Positions 16,495 through 26,168 are shown, counted from the stretch's first letter. The stretch: 64,000 nt of DNA from Nakamurella multipartita DSM 44233 (GCF_000024365.1 NC_013235.1:2356001-2420000); one strand, 5' to 3'. Numbers and translations: made by a program. Notes: generated by a model not told the origin, from the letters alone.

Positions 16495-16665
16495 ATGGCG
16501 GCCATGAAGCCCCGGACCGGGGATGGTCCTCTCGAAGTGACCAAGGAGGGCCGCGGGATCGTCATGCGCGTGCCGCTGGAAGGCGGCGGTCGCCTGGTCG
16601 TGGAGATCTCGGCGGATGAGGCCTCGGCGCTGGGCGACGCGCTCAAGGCCGTCGTCGTCAAGTAA
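16495..16665 (+). CDS. DUF3117 small protein
   Basis: 56 residues from ATG 16495, which has GGAGGGAG about 7 nt upstream; an ATG 24 nt earlier lacks such a site. The sequence matches the short, highly conserved actinobacterial DUF3117 family: MKPRTGDGPLEVTKEGRG, then a beta-rich stretch, then a helix EISADEASALGDAL. In M. tuberculosis the homologue lies between tagA and glgA (Rv1211), as here. Function unknown. A long hairpin follows the stop. Confidence 0.92.
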   Translation: MAAMKPRTGDGPLEVTKEGRGIVMRVPLEGGGRLVVEISADEASALGDALKAVVVK

Positions 16666-16683
16666 CCCGGTCGATAAACGCGA

Positions 16684-16727
16684 ACCGCCCGGGTCCGTCC
16701 TCCGATCGGAGGCCGGACCCGGGCGGT
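16684..16727. terminator. Bidirectional hairpin terminator, DUF3117/glgA
   Basis: Inverted repeat with 14-nt arms 16684-16697 and 16714-16727 (ACCGCCCGGGTCCG and its complement). The intervening bases contain a second palindrome, CCTCCGATCGGAGG (16699-16712), so the stem is almost continuous. It separates two convergent genes. Confidence 0.8.
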
Positions 16728-16743
16728 CGCATGTGCGCAGCGG

Positions 16744-17904
16744 TCAGCTGGCCTCCAGCACCCGCCGGTACAGATCCACCGTCTGTTCCGCGATGGCCGT
16801 CCAGGAGAACTCGTTGACCGCACGATCGCGGCCGGCCTGGCCGTAGGCCGCGGCCCGGGCCGGGTCGCGCACCAGATCGTTCACCGCGGTCGCCAGGTCC
16901 TGCTCGAACGTCTCGCCCTGGTCGGCGTCGTAGTGCACCAGCAACCCGGTCTCGCCGTTGTTGACCACCTCGGGGATGCCGCCGACGTCGCTGGCCACGA
17001 CCGCCGCTCCGCAGGCCATGGCCTCCAGGTTGACGATGCCCAACGGCTCGTACACCGACGGGCAGACGAACACGGTCGAGGCCGAGAGCACCTGCTTGAC
17101 CTCGGGCAGGGTGAGCATCCCGTCGAACCAGAACACGCCCGGACGCTGGGCCTGCAGGGTGGCGATCGCCTCGGCCGTCTCCGCGGCGATCTCCGGGGTG
17201 TCCGGCGCGCCGGCGCACAACACCAACTGCACACCCGGATCGAAGTGGTGGGTGGCGGCGACCAGGTGCCCGACACCCTTCTGCCGGGTGATCCGGCCGA
17301 CGAACGAGACGATCGGCGCGTCCAGGTCGACGCCCTTGTCCAGCAGCAGCGAGCGGTCCTCGGACTTGGCGTAGATCTGCGTGTCGATGCCGTTGCGGAT
17401 GACGTGCACCTTGGCCGGGTCCAGCGCGGGGTAGCTGTCCAGGATGCCGCCGCGCATCCCGGTGGACACCGAGATGATCGCGTCGGCGGCCTCGTAGGCC
17501 GTCTTCTCCGCCCACGAGGACAACCGGTAGCCGCCGCCGAGCTGCTCGGCCTTCCACGGCCGGTGCGGTTCCAACGAATGGGCGGTGACCACGTGCGGCA
17601 CGCCGTGCAGCAGCTTGCCGATGTGGCCGGCCATGTTGGCGTACCAGGTGTGCGAATGCAGCAGCTCGACACCGCCGGTCGCGGCGACCATCGACAGGTC
17701 GACCGACAGCGTGGTCAGGGCCGCGTTGGCCCCGGCCAGATCGGGTGCCGGACGGTGGCCGGTGGCCCCGGGCCGGTCGTCACCGAAGCAGTGCACGTCG
17801 ACGTCGATGAGATTGCGCAGTTCGCGGACCAGGTATTCGACGTGAACGCCGGCGCCGCCGTAGACATCGGGGGGAAATTCTCGGGTCAGGATCGCGGTAT
17901 GCAC
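16744..17904 (-). CDS. glgA: GT4 glycosyltransferase GlgA/GlgM, alpha-glucan synthesis
   Basis: 386 residues from GTG 17904, 7 nt after TAGATT (leaderless). GT-B fold: N-terminal [18 protein letters not shown] glycine loop, [15 protein letters not shown] at the start of the second Rossmann domain, and the donor-binding E-x7-E motif in [19 protein letters not shown]. Actinobacterial members of this clade make glycogen or, as in M. tuberculosis Rv1212c, maltose-1-phosphate from ADP-glucose. It is divergent from glgC, which makes that donor. Sequence alone does not separate glycogen synthase from maltose-1-phosphate synthase. Confidence 0.92.
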   Translation of the reverse strand: MHTAILTREFPPDVYGGAGVHVEYLVRELRNLIDVDVHCFGDDRPGATGHRPAPDLAGANAALTTLSVDLSMVAATGGVELLHSHTWYANMAGHIGKLLHGVPHVVTAHSLEPHRPWKAEQLGGGYRLSSWAEKTAYEAADAIISVSTGMRGGILDSYPALDPAKVHVIRNGIDTQIYAKSEDRSLLLDKGVDLDAPIVSFVGRITRQKGVGHLVAATHHFDPGVQLVLCAGAPDTPEIAAETAEAIATLQAQRPGVFWFDGMLTLPEVKQVLSASTVFVCPSVYEPLGIVNLEAMACGAAVVASDVGGIPEVVNNGETGLLVHYDADQGETFEQDLATAVNDLVRDPARAAAYGQAGRDRAVNEFSWTAIAEQTVDLYRRVLEAS

Positions 17905-17911
17905 GCCCGGG

Positions 17912-17917
17912 AATCTA
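17912..17917 (-). promoter_or_regulatory. -10 element of glgA (leaderless)
   Basis: Minus-strand TAGATT, then CCCGGGC, then GTG 17904. Confidence 0.5.
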
Positions 17918-17980
17918 CTCAGCCCGCTGCGCCCCCGCCCGGCGAGATCGCCGGACCCGGCCGGCCGATCGCCTCGAGCC

Positions 17981-18049
17981 GAGACGATCGGGCCGATCAG
18001 CCCCGATCAGCCCCGATCAGCCCCGATCGGGTCCGATCAGGTTGATCTG
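17981..18049. repeat. 10-bp phased GATC repeat between glgA and glgC
   Basis: Successive decamers of the form NNCCGATCAG run through the divergent gap. GATC begins at 17995, 18005, 18015, 18025 and 18035, exactly 10 bp apart, with flanking copies at 17986 and 18044 at 9 bp. The array lies between the two -10 elements, so a factor bound along one face of the helix could control both promoters. Confidence 0.8.
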
Positions 18050-18082
18050 TGCGCCTCGCGCGCGAAAGCCGCCGGGCGAGGC

Positions 18083-18088
18083 TAGTGT
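18083..18088 (+). promoter_or_regulatory. -10 element of glgC (leaderless)
   Basis: TAGTGT, then 7 nt, then ATG 18096; no ribosome-binding site. Confidence 0.5.
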
Positions 18089-18095
18089 CAGCGCC

Positions 18096-19316
18096 ATGCC
18101 CAAGCCCAAGGTCCTCGGCATCGTATTGGCGGGTGGCGAAGGAAAAAGGTTGTGGCCGTTGACGGCCGACCGCGCCAAGCCTGCGGTGCCGTTCGGCGGT
18201 AACTTCCGCCTCGTCGATTTCGTCCTGTCCAATATGGTGAACGCCGGATACTTCCGGATCTGCGTGCTCACCCAGTACAAATCGCATTCGCTCGACCGGC
18301 ACATCACGCAGACCTGGCGGATGAGCACGATGGCCGGCAACTACGTGACGCCGGTCCCGGCCCAGCAGCGGCTCGGCCCGCGCTGGTACACCGGGAGCGC
18401 GGACGCCATCCTGCAGTCGCTCAACCTCGTCTATGACGAAAAGCCCGACTACCTGGTGGTTTTCGGTGCCGACCACGTGTACCGGATGGATCCGGCGCAG
18501 ATGGTGGCCGACCACATCGATTCGGGCGCCGACACCACCGTGGCCGGGATCCGGGTGCCTCGCCGAGAGGCGACCGCCTTCGGCGTGATCAAGACGGCGG
18601 CCGACGGCCGGCACATCGCGGAGTTCATGGAGAAGCCGGCCGACCCGCCGGCGGTGCCCGACGATCCGGACGTGGCCTACGCGTCCATGGGCAACTACGT
18701 GTTCTCCACCGGTGCGTTGATCGAGGCCCTCAAGATCGATGCGGCCGACGAGGCGTCCGTGCACGACATGGGCGGCAACATCATCCCGTACTTCGTGAAC
18801 AAGGGCACCGCCAACGTCTACGACTTCGCCCGGAACAAGGTGCCCGGGGCCACCGACCGTGATCGCGGCTACTGGCGGGACGTGGGCACGCTGGACGCGT
18901 TCATGGACGCGCACATGGACCTGATCTCGGTCGAGCCCATTTTCAACCTGTACAACCACGATTGGCCGATCCTGAGCTACCCGGCACCCTTCCCGCCGGC
19001 CAAGTTCGTCGAGGACGGCACCGCGCGTGACTCGATGATCGGCACCGGCACGATCATCTCCGGGGCGACGGTGACCCGGTCGGTCATCGCCGAGGACGTG
19101 CACGTCAACACCGGCAGCCGGGTCGAGGGCTCGGTGATCATGCCGGGCGTGCGGATCGGCCGCAACGCGGTGGTGCGGCACAGCATTCTGGACAAGAACG
19201 TGATCGTGCCCGACGGCGCCAAGGTCGGCGTGGACGTCGAACTGGACAGCGATCTGTACACGGTCAGCCCCGGTGGCATCACGGTCGTCGGCAAGGGCGT
19301 GACGATCGGCAAATAG
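18096..19316 (+). CDS. glgC: Glucose-1-phosphate adenylyltransferase
   Basis: 406 residues from ATG 18096. N-terminal nucleotidyltransferase domain with [20 protein letters not shown], then [14 protein letters not shown] and [14 protein letters not shown]-terminal left-handed beta-helix of hexapeptide repeats begins near residue 310 ([20 protein letters not shown]). It makes ADP-glucose from glucose-1-phosphate and ATP, the committed step of alpha-glucan synthesis, and supplies GlgA across the divergent promoter. Allosteric effectors cannot be read from sequence alone. Confidence 0.96.
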   Translation: MPKPKVLGIVLAGGEGKRLWPLTADRAKPAVPFGGNFRLVDFVLSNMVNAGYFRICVLTQYKSHSLDRHITQTWRMSTMAGNYVTPVPAQQRLGPRWYTGSADAILQSLNLVYDEKPDYLVVFGADHVYRMDPAQMVADHIDSGADTTVAGIRVPRREATAFGVIKTAADGRHIAEFMEKPADPPAVPDDPDVAYASMGNYVFSTGALIEALKIDAADEASVHDMGGNIIPYFVNKGTANVYDFARNKVPGATDRDRGYWRDVGTLDAFMDAHMDLISVEPIFNLYNHDWPILSYPAPFPPAKFVEDGTARDSMIGTGTIISGATVTRSVIAEDVHVNTGSRVEGSVIMPGVRIGRNAVVRHSILDKNVIVPDGAKVGVDVELDSDLYTVSPGGITVVGKGVTIGK

Positions 19317-19341
19317 CCGGGTCGATCGACGAAACAGCAGC

Positions 19342-19373
19342 AGGAAGCCGGTTCCGGAAGGGACCGGCTTCCT
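19342..19373. terminator. Hairpin terminator, glgC and convergent gene
   Basis: AGGAAGCCGGTTCC (19342-19355) pairs with GGACCGGCTTCCT (19361-19373), with one bulged base and a 5-nt loop. Confidence 0.75.
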
Positions 19374-19422
19374 GCGTTGTGCCCCCGGACGCGCAACGAG
19401 CCGGCGCCGGCGAACCGGCGGC

Positions 19423-20283
19423 TCAGGCGCCCGGGTAGGGCCGCCGGGCCGGGCACCCGGTGGTGGAGAACGACGGGTCGAACTCGAAGTGCCAGGCCTC
19501 GTTGTCGTAGATACGGCAGAAGTTCAGCGCCCCGTTGGTGCTCTCCAGCCAGGTGTAGGCCTGATAGGGCTGCACGTCGACGGCCAGGCCGAGCACGTGC
19601 GCCGATTTCTCGGGCGGCAGGACGTACTGGTCGGCCATCGCCTGGCCGTACTGGCGGACGTAGTCCTGGTAGGTCTGCTGCTGCTGGGCGGTGCTGCGCT
19701 TGCCGTCGGCCAGGCAGATCGTCAGGCCCTGCGCCTCGCCGGCCGCGCGCACCGCCAGCCAACCGGCCGCCGCGTCGGCGCGCATGCCCACCGGTTCCTC
19801 GTCCGCGTACTGCTCGTAGCCGGCGCACTTGCTGCCGTCGCCCTCCTGGCCCGGGGTGTCCGGGTCGGCCGGGGCTGCCCCGGCCGCGATCGCCGCCGCG
19901 GCGGCCACCGCCGCGGCCGAGGCGGCCGAGGCGGCCGCCGATGACGCCGCCGCCGAGGCCTGCGCCGCCGACTGGGCCATCGCCGACGCCGAGGCGGCGG
20001 CCCGGGACTGCTCGGCCAGCCGGGATGCGGCCGCCGCCGAAGAGGCCGCCGCGACCGCCGACGACGAGGAGGCCGCCGCCGCCGACCGGGCCGCCGCGGC
20101 CGAGGACGACGCCGCCGCTGCGGACGACGATGCGGCCGCCGACGAGGACGCGGCCGCGGCCACCGACGCCACCGATTCGGCCGCGCGCCGTTCCTCCTCC
20201 GACTGCCCGCAGGCCGCCAGGGTCAGCGTGGCCACCAGAATCGCCCCGACCGCAGTGGTCGAGGCGAGCGTGCGTCGGGTCAC
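19423..20283 (-). CDS. Lipoprotein with M15 (VanY-type) D,D-carboxypeptidase domain
   Basis: 286 residues. Signal peptide with lipobox LAAC, so Cys25 is the expected lipidation site. Residues 30-135 are an unusually pure Ala/Ser tract that probably spans the wall. The C-terminal M15 domain has [11 protein letters not shown] (zinc His and Asp) and EAWHFEF (second zinc His with the upstream catalytic Glu). It should trim D-Ala from peptidoglycan stem peptides. Cysteine pairs flank the domain. It lies 64 bp downstream of the O-methyltransferase gene on the same strand. Confidence 0.88.
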   Translation of the reverse strand: MTRRTLASTTAVGAILVATLTLAACGQSEEERRAAESVASVAAAASSSAAASSSAAAASSSAAAARSAAAASSSSAVAAASSAAAASRLAEQSRAAASASAMAQSAAQASAAASSAAASAASAAAVAAAAAIAAGAAPADPDTPGQEGDGSKCAGYEQYADEEPVGMRADAAAGWLAVRAAGEAQGLTICLADGKRSTAQQQQTYQDYVRQYGQAMADQYVLPPEKSAHVLGLAVDVQPYQAYTWLESTNGALNFCRIYDNEAWHFEFDPSFSTTGCPARRPYPGA

Positions 20284-20347
20284 GGCCGAGCCGTCACCGG
20301 GTCGACGCCAGGGCGCGGCAGAGCCGGGATCATCGGATGGAGCCGTC

Positions 20348-20971
20348 TCACGCGCGCTTGACCGCCGCCAGCAAGCCGTCGCCCAGCGGGACCAGCATGG
20401 AGGTCAGGTTCTCGTCGTCGCGGACCTGCCGGCCGGCGTCGCGCACGGCGACCGTCTCGGCGTCCCGCTGAGTCGGATCGGCCACCTTGTCCCCGGCCAG
20501 GGCGCCGTCCACGATCAGGATCCCGCCCGGTCGCAGCAGGCGGACCGCCTCGGTGACGTACTGGGGGTACTCGGTCCGGGCCCCGTCGACGAAGACCAGG
20601 TCGTAGGCGCCGTCGGTGAGCCGGGGCAGCACGTCCAGCGCGCGGCCGTTGATCAGGCGCGTCCGGGTCGGCGCGACGCCGGCCTCGGTGAACGACTTCT
20701 TGGCCGCTCGCTGGTACTCGGCCTCCACCTCGATGGTGGTCAGGATGCCGTCCGGGGCCATCCCGGCCAGCAGGTGCAGTCCGCTGATCCCGGTGCCGGT
20801 GCCGATCTCCACCACGGAGCGAGCCGCCACGCAGGCGGCCAGGAACGTCAGCGCGGCGGCCGTGCCCGATCCGGTGGGCGCGGAGCCCAGGTCGGCGGCG
20901 CGCGATCGCGCGGACAGCACCACCTCGGACTCGGGAACGAAGAACTCGGCGTAGGACCGGCTCGTGGTCAC
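20348..20971 (-). CDS. SAM-dependent O-methyltransferase (Rv1220c-like)
   Basis: 207 residues. GTG 20971 is chosen because a perfect AGGAGGT lies 6 nt upstream; a GTG at 21046 in frame has no such site. Class I methyltransferase of the catechol O-methyltransferase-like family: motif [34 protein letters not shown] (metal-binding Asp), [14 protein letters not shown]. The small-molecule substrate is unknown. In mycobacteria the homologue is also divergent from sigE. Confidence 0.9.
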   Translation of the reverse strand: MTTSRSYAEFFVPESEVVLSARSRAADLGSAPTGSGTAAALTFLAACVAARSVVEIGTGTGISGLHLLAGMAPDGILTTIEVEAEYQRAAKKSFTEAGVAPTRTRLINGRALDVLPRLTDGAYDLVFVDGARTEYPQYVTEAVRLLRPGGILIVDGALAGDKVADPTQRDAETVAVRDAGRQVRDDENLTSMLVPLGDGLLAAVKRA

Positions 20972-21232
20972 CGGCAACCTCCTGTACGGATATTCGGGCG
21001 GGGCGGCCGCGGCGGACCGTCCGGCCGGTTGGGGCGAAGTGGACACGGAGAAGGGACCGCCGACGCGCGCTCCCGGCCGAACCTACCGGCCCCCGTGCGC
21101 CGTCCGGCACAGGCGCACCGCGGTCCGCCCTCGAGCGGGGTGTCGACCAGCCGTCCGAGTCACAGTGGTTCACTCCTGTCCCACCCGTCCCCAGCGGGGA
21201 CGTCCCGGCGACCATCACCTGCCGTGATCACT

Positions 21233-21250
21233 GCTCACATCCGGCTCACA
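21233..21250 (+). promoter_or_regulatory. 11-bp direct repeat upstream of sigE
   Basis: GCTCACA at 21233-21239 and 21244-21250, heptamers separated by 4 bp. This is the layout bound by OmpR/PhoB-type response regulators. It ends 8 bp before the -35 of the ECF-type promoter. In M. tuberculosis sigE is controlled by the MprA response regulator, so an analogous input is plausible. Confidence 0.5.
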
Positions 21251-21258
21251 CCTGGGCC

Positions 21259-21285
21259 GGGAACAATGATCGAACGCCGGCCGTT
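21259..21285 (+). promoter_or_regulatory. ECF-type promoter overlapping the first sigE start
   Basis: GGGAAC (21259-21264), 17-nt spacer, CGTT (21282-21285), matching the -35/-10 pattern of SigE/SigH/SigR-type promoters. Transcription should begin near 21292, after ATG 21266, so this transcript cannot use that ATG. The next ribosome site is GGAGG at 21304-21308. Confidence 0.6.
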
Positions 21286-21907
21286 GCACCGGCGAACGAA
21301 CCCGGAGGTGGTTTTCCTGTCCAGCGTCCCCGTCTCGACCGGCCCCGTGTGGACCCCGCCGGCCTGGGACGAGATCGTCCGTGACCACGGTGATCGCGTA
21401 TACCGGCTGGCCTACCGACTGTCCGGGAACGCCCACGACGCCGAGGACATCACCCAGGAGACCTTCATCCGGGTGTTCCGCTCGTTGGCCAGTTTCCAGC
21501 CGGGCTCCTTCGAGGGTTGGCTGCACCGCATCACCACCAACGTCTTTCTGGACATGGTCCGACGCCGCCAGCGGATCCGGATGGAGGCGCTGCCCGAGGA
21601 GACCGACCGCATCGCCGGCCGCGAACCCTCGCCGGAGCAGGCCTTCAGCGATGCCCATCTGGACCCCGACCTGCAGGCCGCGCTGGACGATCTGCTGCCC
21701 GAGTTCCGCGCGGCCGTGGTGCTGTGCGACGTCGAGGGGCTGACGTACGAAGAAATCGGTGCCACTCTCGGAGTCAAGCTCGGCACGGTGCGCTCCCGGA
21801 TCCACCGCGGGCGGCTGGCCCTGCGGGCCGGCCTGGAACGTCGGCGGGCAGCGCGCGGTGCGGCAGCGGACACAGGCGGACACGACGGTGTGGAGGCGGT
21901 GCGGTGA
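21266..21907 (+). CDS. sigE: ECF sigma factor SigE
   Basis: 213 residues from ATG 21266. Region 2 has [20 protein letters not shown] and [20 protein letters not shown]; region 4 has [20 protein letters not shown], both close to mycobacterial SigE. The start is ambiguous. ATG 21266 lies within the spacer of an ECF-type promoter, and transcripts from that promoter would use GTG 21308 or, with better spacing from GGAGG (21304-21308), CTG 21317, giving about 196-199 residues. It overlaps rseA by GTGA and is followed by htrA and tatB, an envelope-stress unit. Confidence 0.93.
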   Translation: MIERRPLHRRTNPEVVFLSSVPVSTGPVWTPPAWDEIVRDHGDRVYRLAYRLSGNAHDAEDITQETFIRVFRSLASFQPGSFEGWLHRITTNVFLDMVRRRQRIRMEALPEETDRIAGREPSPEQAFSDAHLDPDLQAALDDLLPEFRAAVVLCDVEGLTYEEIGATLGVKLGTVRSRIHRGRLALRAGLERRRAARGAAADTGGHDGVEAVR

Positions 21908-22434
21908 CGGTGGGTTCAGTTGATCATCTGACGCTCGATGCCGTGGTCGCCTACGCCGACGGCGAGATGCCCTTGGTGGCCTACCAGCGGGCGGCCGCGC
22001 ACGTGGCCCGCTGCCCGCAGTGCGACGCCGAGGTGCGGGCCCAACTGGTGGCCCGCTCGTGGCTGCGTTCCGCCGAGACCCCGGCCATGCCGACCAGCCT
22101 GCTGGACACCCTGCGGTCGATCCCCGTGGCGCTGCCCGCGGCCGACCCCGCGCCGGCCGGCGACCCGTTGACCACGGCCGACCGCACCACGATGCCGGGC
22201 CATCCCGCCGCCGGTGGGCACGGCACGCTGCCCGCGCATGCCCGATCCGCCCATCGCGGCCGCCGGTTTCGATTCCTGGGCACGGGCGCCCTGGTCGCGG
22301 GATTGACGGTCGGCGTGCTCGTCGGGGCCGAATCGGCCCCGGATGCCGACCCGCATCCGGACACCATGCGGGTCGCCCACGTCAGCCCGGCGATCGCTCC
22401 GCAGATCGTCAGGGCTGGGTGGGGCACTCCCTGA
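21904..22434 (+). CDS. rseA: Zinc-binding anti-sigma factor RseA
   Basis: 176 residues from GTG 21904 (overlap with the sigE stop). The ZAS motif is His33-x3-Cys37-x2-Cys40 (HVARCPQC), preceded by His8. The domain should bind SigE and release it on oxidation or proteolysis. A hydrophobic segment near residues 130-150 ([18 protein letters not shown]) could anchor it in the membrane. Gene order sigE-rseA-htrA is conserved in mycobacteria. Confidence 0.88.
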   Translation: MTVGSVDHLTLDAVVAYADGEMPLVAYQRAAAHVARCPQCDAEVRAQLVARSWLRSAETPAMPTSLLDTLRSIPVALPAADPAPAGDPLTTADRTTMPGHPAAGGHGTLPAHARSAHRGRRFRFLGTGALVAGLTVGVLVGAESAPDADPHPDTMRVAHVSPAIAPQIVRAGWGTP

Positions 22435-22436
22435 CG

Positions 22437-23942
22437 GTGCCCGAGAAGGACAATCGGTCCGTGCCGAACGGATCACCCACCAACGGATCGCCCAGCAACG
22501 GCGTGCGCCGCCCGCCCGCCCCGGTCCCGTCGCCCGCTCCCGACCCCGTGCCGGCCGGCGCCTACGCCCGGCCGGGTGGGGTGAACGGTTCCTTCGGTCC
22601 CCGGCCCCAGCGCGGGCCGGTCGTCCTCGGTGCGCCGCCGGTGCCCGAATACCTGGCCGATGCCTTCGGACGCGCACCCGGCCAGAGCGGCATCGGGGCC
22701 CCACCACCCACCGCCGAACCACCGGCCGAGCCGCCGGCCCAGGACCCCTGGCGGGACCCGGCATCCGGCGCCCAGCTGGGCGCCCCGGCCCTGACCCGCG
22801 AGTCGGCACCCCCGCCGCCGGCCCCGCCGGCGCAGCGATTCACCCTGCGCCAGGCCCTGTTCGAGCGCCGGCTGCGCCCCTCGGCGATCATCGGCATCCT
22901 GGTCAGCGCCCTGGTCATCGGCGCGCTCGGCGCCGGCATCGGGGTCTTCGCCGCCGGCCGGCTGCCCGCGCCGACCACCGATCCCTCCTTCGAACTGGCT
23001 CCGGTGTCACCGGGCATCACCCGGGAGCCGGGATCGGTGGCCGACATCGCGGCCAAGGTCCTGCCGTCCGTGGTGTCGTTGGAGATCCGCACCGGTGACG
23101 TGGGGGAGACCGGCTCCGGCGTGGTCATCGACGGCAGCGGCTACATCCTGACCAACAACCACGTCGTGTCCAGCGCGGCGACCGACCCGTCGGCGACGCT
23201 CACCGTGATCTTCGACGACGCCGCGCAGAGCCGGGTGCCCGCGGTCATCGTCGGTCGCGACCCGCTGACCGACCTGGCCGTGATCAAGGTCGACGTCACC
23301 GACGCCACGGTCGCGCAGATTGGCGACTCCAATGCGCTTGCCGTGGGCGATCCGGTCATCGCCATCGGCTCGCCGCTCGGCCTGGCCGGCACCGTCACCA
23401 CCGGCATCGTCTCGGCCAAGAACCGCCCGGTGCGGCTGCAGGGCGGCGGGTCGGACACCGACGCGGTGATCGACGCCATCCAGACCGACGCCGCGGTCAA
23501 CCCGGGCAACTCCGGTGGCCCGCTGGTCGACGCCTCCGGCGCCGTGGTCGGCATCAACTCGGCCATCCGCACCCTCGGCGGGGACTCCAGCGGCTCCATC
23601 GGGCTGGGCTTTGCCATCCCGATCGCCACGGCCAAGGACGTCGCCGAGCAGATCATCCGCTCGGGCAGCGTGCAGCACTCGACCATCGGGGTGAACGCCC
23701 GGTCGGCCACCGACGGGATCACCGACGGGGCCCAGGTGCAGAACGTCCAGGGCGGCGGGCCGGCCGCGGCGGCCGGCATCGCCGAGGGGGACGTGATCAC
23801 CAAGGTGGGGGACCGGCAGGTGGGCAACGCGGACGAGTTGATCGTCGCGGTCCGGCAGAACCCGGTCGGGGCCACGGTCCCGGTGGTGCTGCTGCGCGAC
23901 GGGCGGGCGATGACCGTCTCGGTCACGCTCGGCTCGGAGTAA
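22437..23942 (+). CDS. htrA: HtrA/DegP-type serine protease with PDZ domain
   Basis: 501 residues from GTG 22437, 2 nt after the rseA stop; GTG 22461 is an alternative with GAGAAGGA upstream. A Pro-rich cytoplasmic region (1-130) leads to one membrane segment (AIIGILVSALVIGALGAGIG, about 152-175). The trypsin-like domain has the triad His242 (NNHVV), Asp279 (LTDLAVIK) and Ser359 (GNSGGPL), followed by one PDZ domain. It acts outside the membrane on misfolded proteins and, in mycobacteria, is linked to the SigE/RseA circuit. Confidence 0.94.
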   Translation: MPEKDNRSVPNGSPTNGSPSNGVRRPPAPVPSPAPDPVPAGAYARPGGVNGSFGPRPQRGPVVLGAPPVPEYLADAFGRAPGQSGIGAPPPTAEPPAEPPAQDPWRDPASGAQLGAPALTRESAPPPPAPPAQRFTLRQALFERRLRPSAIIGILVSALVIGALGAGIGVFAAGRLPAPTTDPSFELAPVSPGITREPGSVADIAAKVLPSVVSLEIRTGDVGETGSGVVIDGSGYILTNNHVVSSAATDPSATLTVIFDDAAQSRVPAVIVGRDPLTDLAVIKVDVTDATVAQIGDSNALAVGDPVIAIGSPLGLAGTVTTGIVSAKNRPVRLQGGGSDTDAVIDAIQTDAAVNPGNSGGPLVDASGAVVGINSAIRTLGGDSSGSIGLGFAIPIATAKDVAEQIIRSGSVQHSTIGVNARSATDGITDGAQVQNVQGGGPAAAAGIAEGDVITKVGDRQVGNADELIVAVRQNPVGATVPVVLLRDGRAMTVSVTLGSE

Positions 23943-24027
23943 GGCCGGGGTACCCGGCCCCGGGTCGATATCCTGGCCACGCCCGCATCCGCGGGTGACG
24001 CACAGCAGCAGGGAAGGAGGGGCACGC

Positions 24028-24723
24028 ATGTTCGGCCTCTCCTGGGGACAGATCGCCATCATCGTGCTGGTCGGCGTCTTCGTGCTCGGACCCGAACGCA
24101 TCCCGACGGCGGTGCGCTGGGTGACCGAGAGCCTGCGCAAGATGCGCACCATGGCCGCCGGTGCGCAGGCCCAGCTCAACCGGGAGATCGGCCCCGAGCT
24201 GGACGAACTGCGCCGGCAGATCGCCGACCTGCAGTCGCTCAAGGAGCTGCAGGAGCTGCGCGACCTGCGCGACCTGCATCCCAAGCGGCTGATCGGCAAC
24301 ACCATCCTGGGCGAGGAGTTCGCCGGCGGTCGCGGGGGCCTCAGCGGATTCCTGGGCCTGGGGGGCATGCCGACCGGCGCCGGCGCGACGGCGGCGGAGG
24401 CCACCGGCGGGGCACCCGTGAACGCGCCAACCAGTGCCCCGACCCCGGCCCCGGTCAGCACCGTCAAGCCGGTCTCGGCCGTTCCGCCGAGTGCGGCCCC
24501 CCGGCCGGCTGCGACCCCCACACCGGCGGCCGTGGCACCGCCGGCAATGGCCTCGGCGGCAATGCCGCCGCCGTCAGCGGCCGCGGCTGCGCGCCCGGCC
24601 GCGGTGCCCGCGCCGGCCGCGCGCCGGCTGCCGGCGGCCAAGGTGGTCGGGGCGCCGCGCCCGGTGGCCGCGCCCACCACCCCGGCACCGACCCCGACCG
24701 GGTTCGACGTCGACGCCACCTGA
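24028..24723 (+). CDS. tatB: Sec-independent translocase subunit TatB
   Basis: 231 residues from ATG 24028, which has GGAAGGAGGGG upstream. One N-terminal membrane helix (GQIAIIVLVGVFVLGPERIP) ends in the GPERIP hinge typical of TatB. An amphipathic helix and a coiled region rich in Glu, Leu and Arg (about 30-85) follow. The long Ala/Pro-rich tail (115-231) is typical of actinobacteria. TatB receives twin-arginine substrates with TatC; tatA and tatC are not in the window. Confidence 0.9.
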   Translation: MFGLSWGQIAIIVLVGVFVLGPERIPTAVRWVTESLRKMRTMAAGAQAQLNREIGPELDELRRQIADLQSLKELQELRDLRDLHPKRLIGNTILGEEFAGGRGGLSGFLGLGGMPTGAGATAAEATGGAPVNAPTSAPTPAPVSTVKPVSAVPPSAAPRPAATPTPAAVAPPAMASAAMPPPSAAAAARPAAVPAPAARRLPAAKVVGAPRPVAAPTTPAPTPTGFDVDAT

Positions 24724-24796
24724 GCGGAAGGCCACGGCCGGCGGCCACCCGTCGTGAGTCCGACCCCGTCGTGAGGCGAGTTGCGGCCACCGTGGC

Positions 24797-25942
24797 TCAG
24801 ACGCCGGCGCGATCCCGACGGCCGGTGGGGGAGATGCCCAGCGGCACCCGGGTCAGCGGCCGCGTCTTGCCGGCCAGCTCGTCGGCCACCCCCTGCAGCG
24901 CCTGCGCGGCCGGGCTGGCCGGTTCGCTGAGCACCAGCGGCAGACCGCTGTCACCGGCGGTGCGCAATCCGATCTCGAGCGGAATCTGGCCCAGCAACGG
25001 CACGGTGGTGCCGGTCAGCCGGCCCAGGGACGCGGCGACCGACTCGCCGCCGCCGGAGCCGAACAGCTCCAGGCGGGTGCCGTCGGGCAGCGTCATCGCG
25101 CTCATGTTCTCGACCACGCCGACGATGCGCTGCCGGGTCTGGTTGACGATGGACCCGGCTCGCTCGGCCACCTCGGCGGCGGCCGCCTGCGGGGTGGTGA
25201 CGACCAGGATCTCGGCGGTCGGGATGAGTTGCGCGGTGGAGATGGCGATGTCGCCGGTGCCCGGCGGCAGATCGAGCAGCAGCACGTCCAGATCGCCCCA
25301 GTAGACGTCGGCCAGGAACTGCTGCAACGCCCGGTGCAGCATCGGACCGCGCCAGACGACCGGCACGTTGCCGTCGACGAACATGCCGACGCTGATCACC
25401 TTCACCCCGTGCGCGACCGGCGGCAGGATCATGTCGCCGACCCGGGTGGGCTTGCCGGTGACGCCGAGCATGCGGGGGATCGAGAAGCCGTAGACGTCGG
25501 CGTCGAGCACGCCGACGGCCAGGCCCCGCGCGGCCAGGGCGGCGGCCAGGTTGACGGTGACGGTGGACTTGCCCACCCCGCCCTTGCCGGAGGCGATGGC
25601 GTACACCCGGGTCCGTGACTGCGGCTGGGCGAACGGGATCTCCTTGCCCGGGCCGCCGCGCAGCTTCTCCCGCAGGGCCGTGCGCTGATCGTCGGTCATC
25701 ACGCCGAGCTCGAGGCGCAGGTCGGTGACCCCGGGCACCCCGCGGACCGCGGCGGTGACGTCCCGCACGAGGGTCTCGCGCATGGGGCACCCGGCGATGG
25801 TCAGCAGCAGGGTGAACCCGACCACGCCGGACGGGTCGACCGACAGGCCGGTCACCATGTCCAGTTCGGTGATCGGCCGCCGGATCTCGGGGTCCTTGAC
25901 GGTGGCCAGGGCCGCGTACACGGTTTCGACGGAGACGGTCAT
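24797..25942 (-). CDS. mrp: Mrp/NBP35-type ATPase, iron-sulfur cluster carrier
   Basis: 381 residues from ATG 25942, with AAGGA a few bases upstream. An N-terminal MIP18-like domain (VKDPEIRRPITELDMV, with a conserved CPM) precedes a P-loop domain with the deviant Walker A GKGGVGKST, DADVYGFSIPRMLG and LLDLPPGTGD. The family delivers or assembles [4Fe-4S] clusters. The CxxC dimer-interface motif common in other family members is not evident. It converges with tatB, an arrangement near the mycobacterial one (Rv1224/Rv1229c). Confidence 0.93.
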   Translation of the reverse strand: MTVSVETVYAALATVKDPEIRRPITELDMVTGLSVDPSGVVGFTLLLTIAGCPMRETLVRDVTAAVRGVPGVTDLRLELGVMTDDQRTALREKLRGGPGKEIPFAQPQSRTRVYAIASGKGGVGKSTVTVNLAAALAARGLAVGVLDADVYGFSIPRMLGVTGKPTRVGDMILPPVAHGVKVISVGMFVDGNVPVVWRGPMLHRALQQFLADVYWGDLDVLLLDLPPGTGDIAISTAQLIPTAEILVVTTPQAAAAEVAERAGSIVNQTRQRIVGVVENMSAMTLPDGTRLELFGSGGGESVAASLGRLTGTTVPLLGQIPLEIGLRTAGDSGLPLVLSEPASPAAQALQGVADELAGKTRPLTRVPLGISPTGRRDRAGV

Positions 25943-26168
25943 GGTGTCCTTGATGGTGACGGCAGCAGTGCCCCTGGTGGCGCGGGCGGATGGCGGGTCC
26001 CGACGCGGGCGTCGGGACCCTGCCAGGCTACGTGCCGCCCGGTCCCCGTCGTACCGGGCGCCGCTCCCATGGCCCCCACATGTGCTTGTGTCAGCATGAA
26101 GTTCCTGTGAGGGCGCCGCCGCGCGCCCCAGGTGTGTGACTGTGTTCTCGAGCGTGGAGGTGTCCGCA

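Noticed and set aside
17981-18049. Iteron origin or CRISPR for the GATC decamers
   Set aside because: No replication gene or AT-rich region nearby, no spacers; position between divergent promoters fits regulation better.
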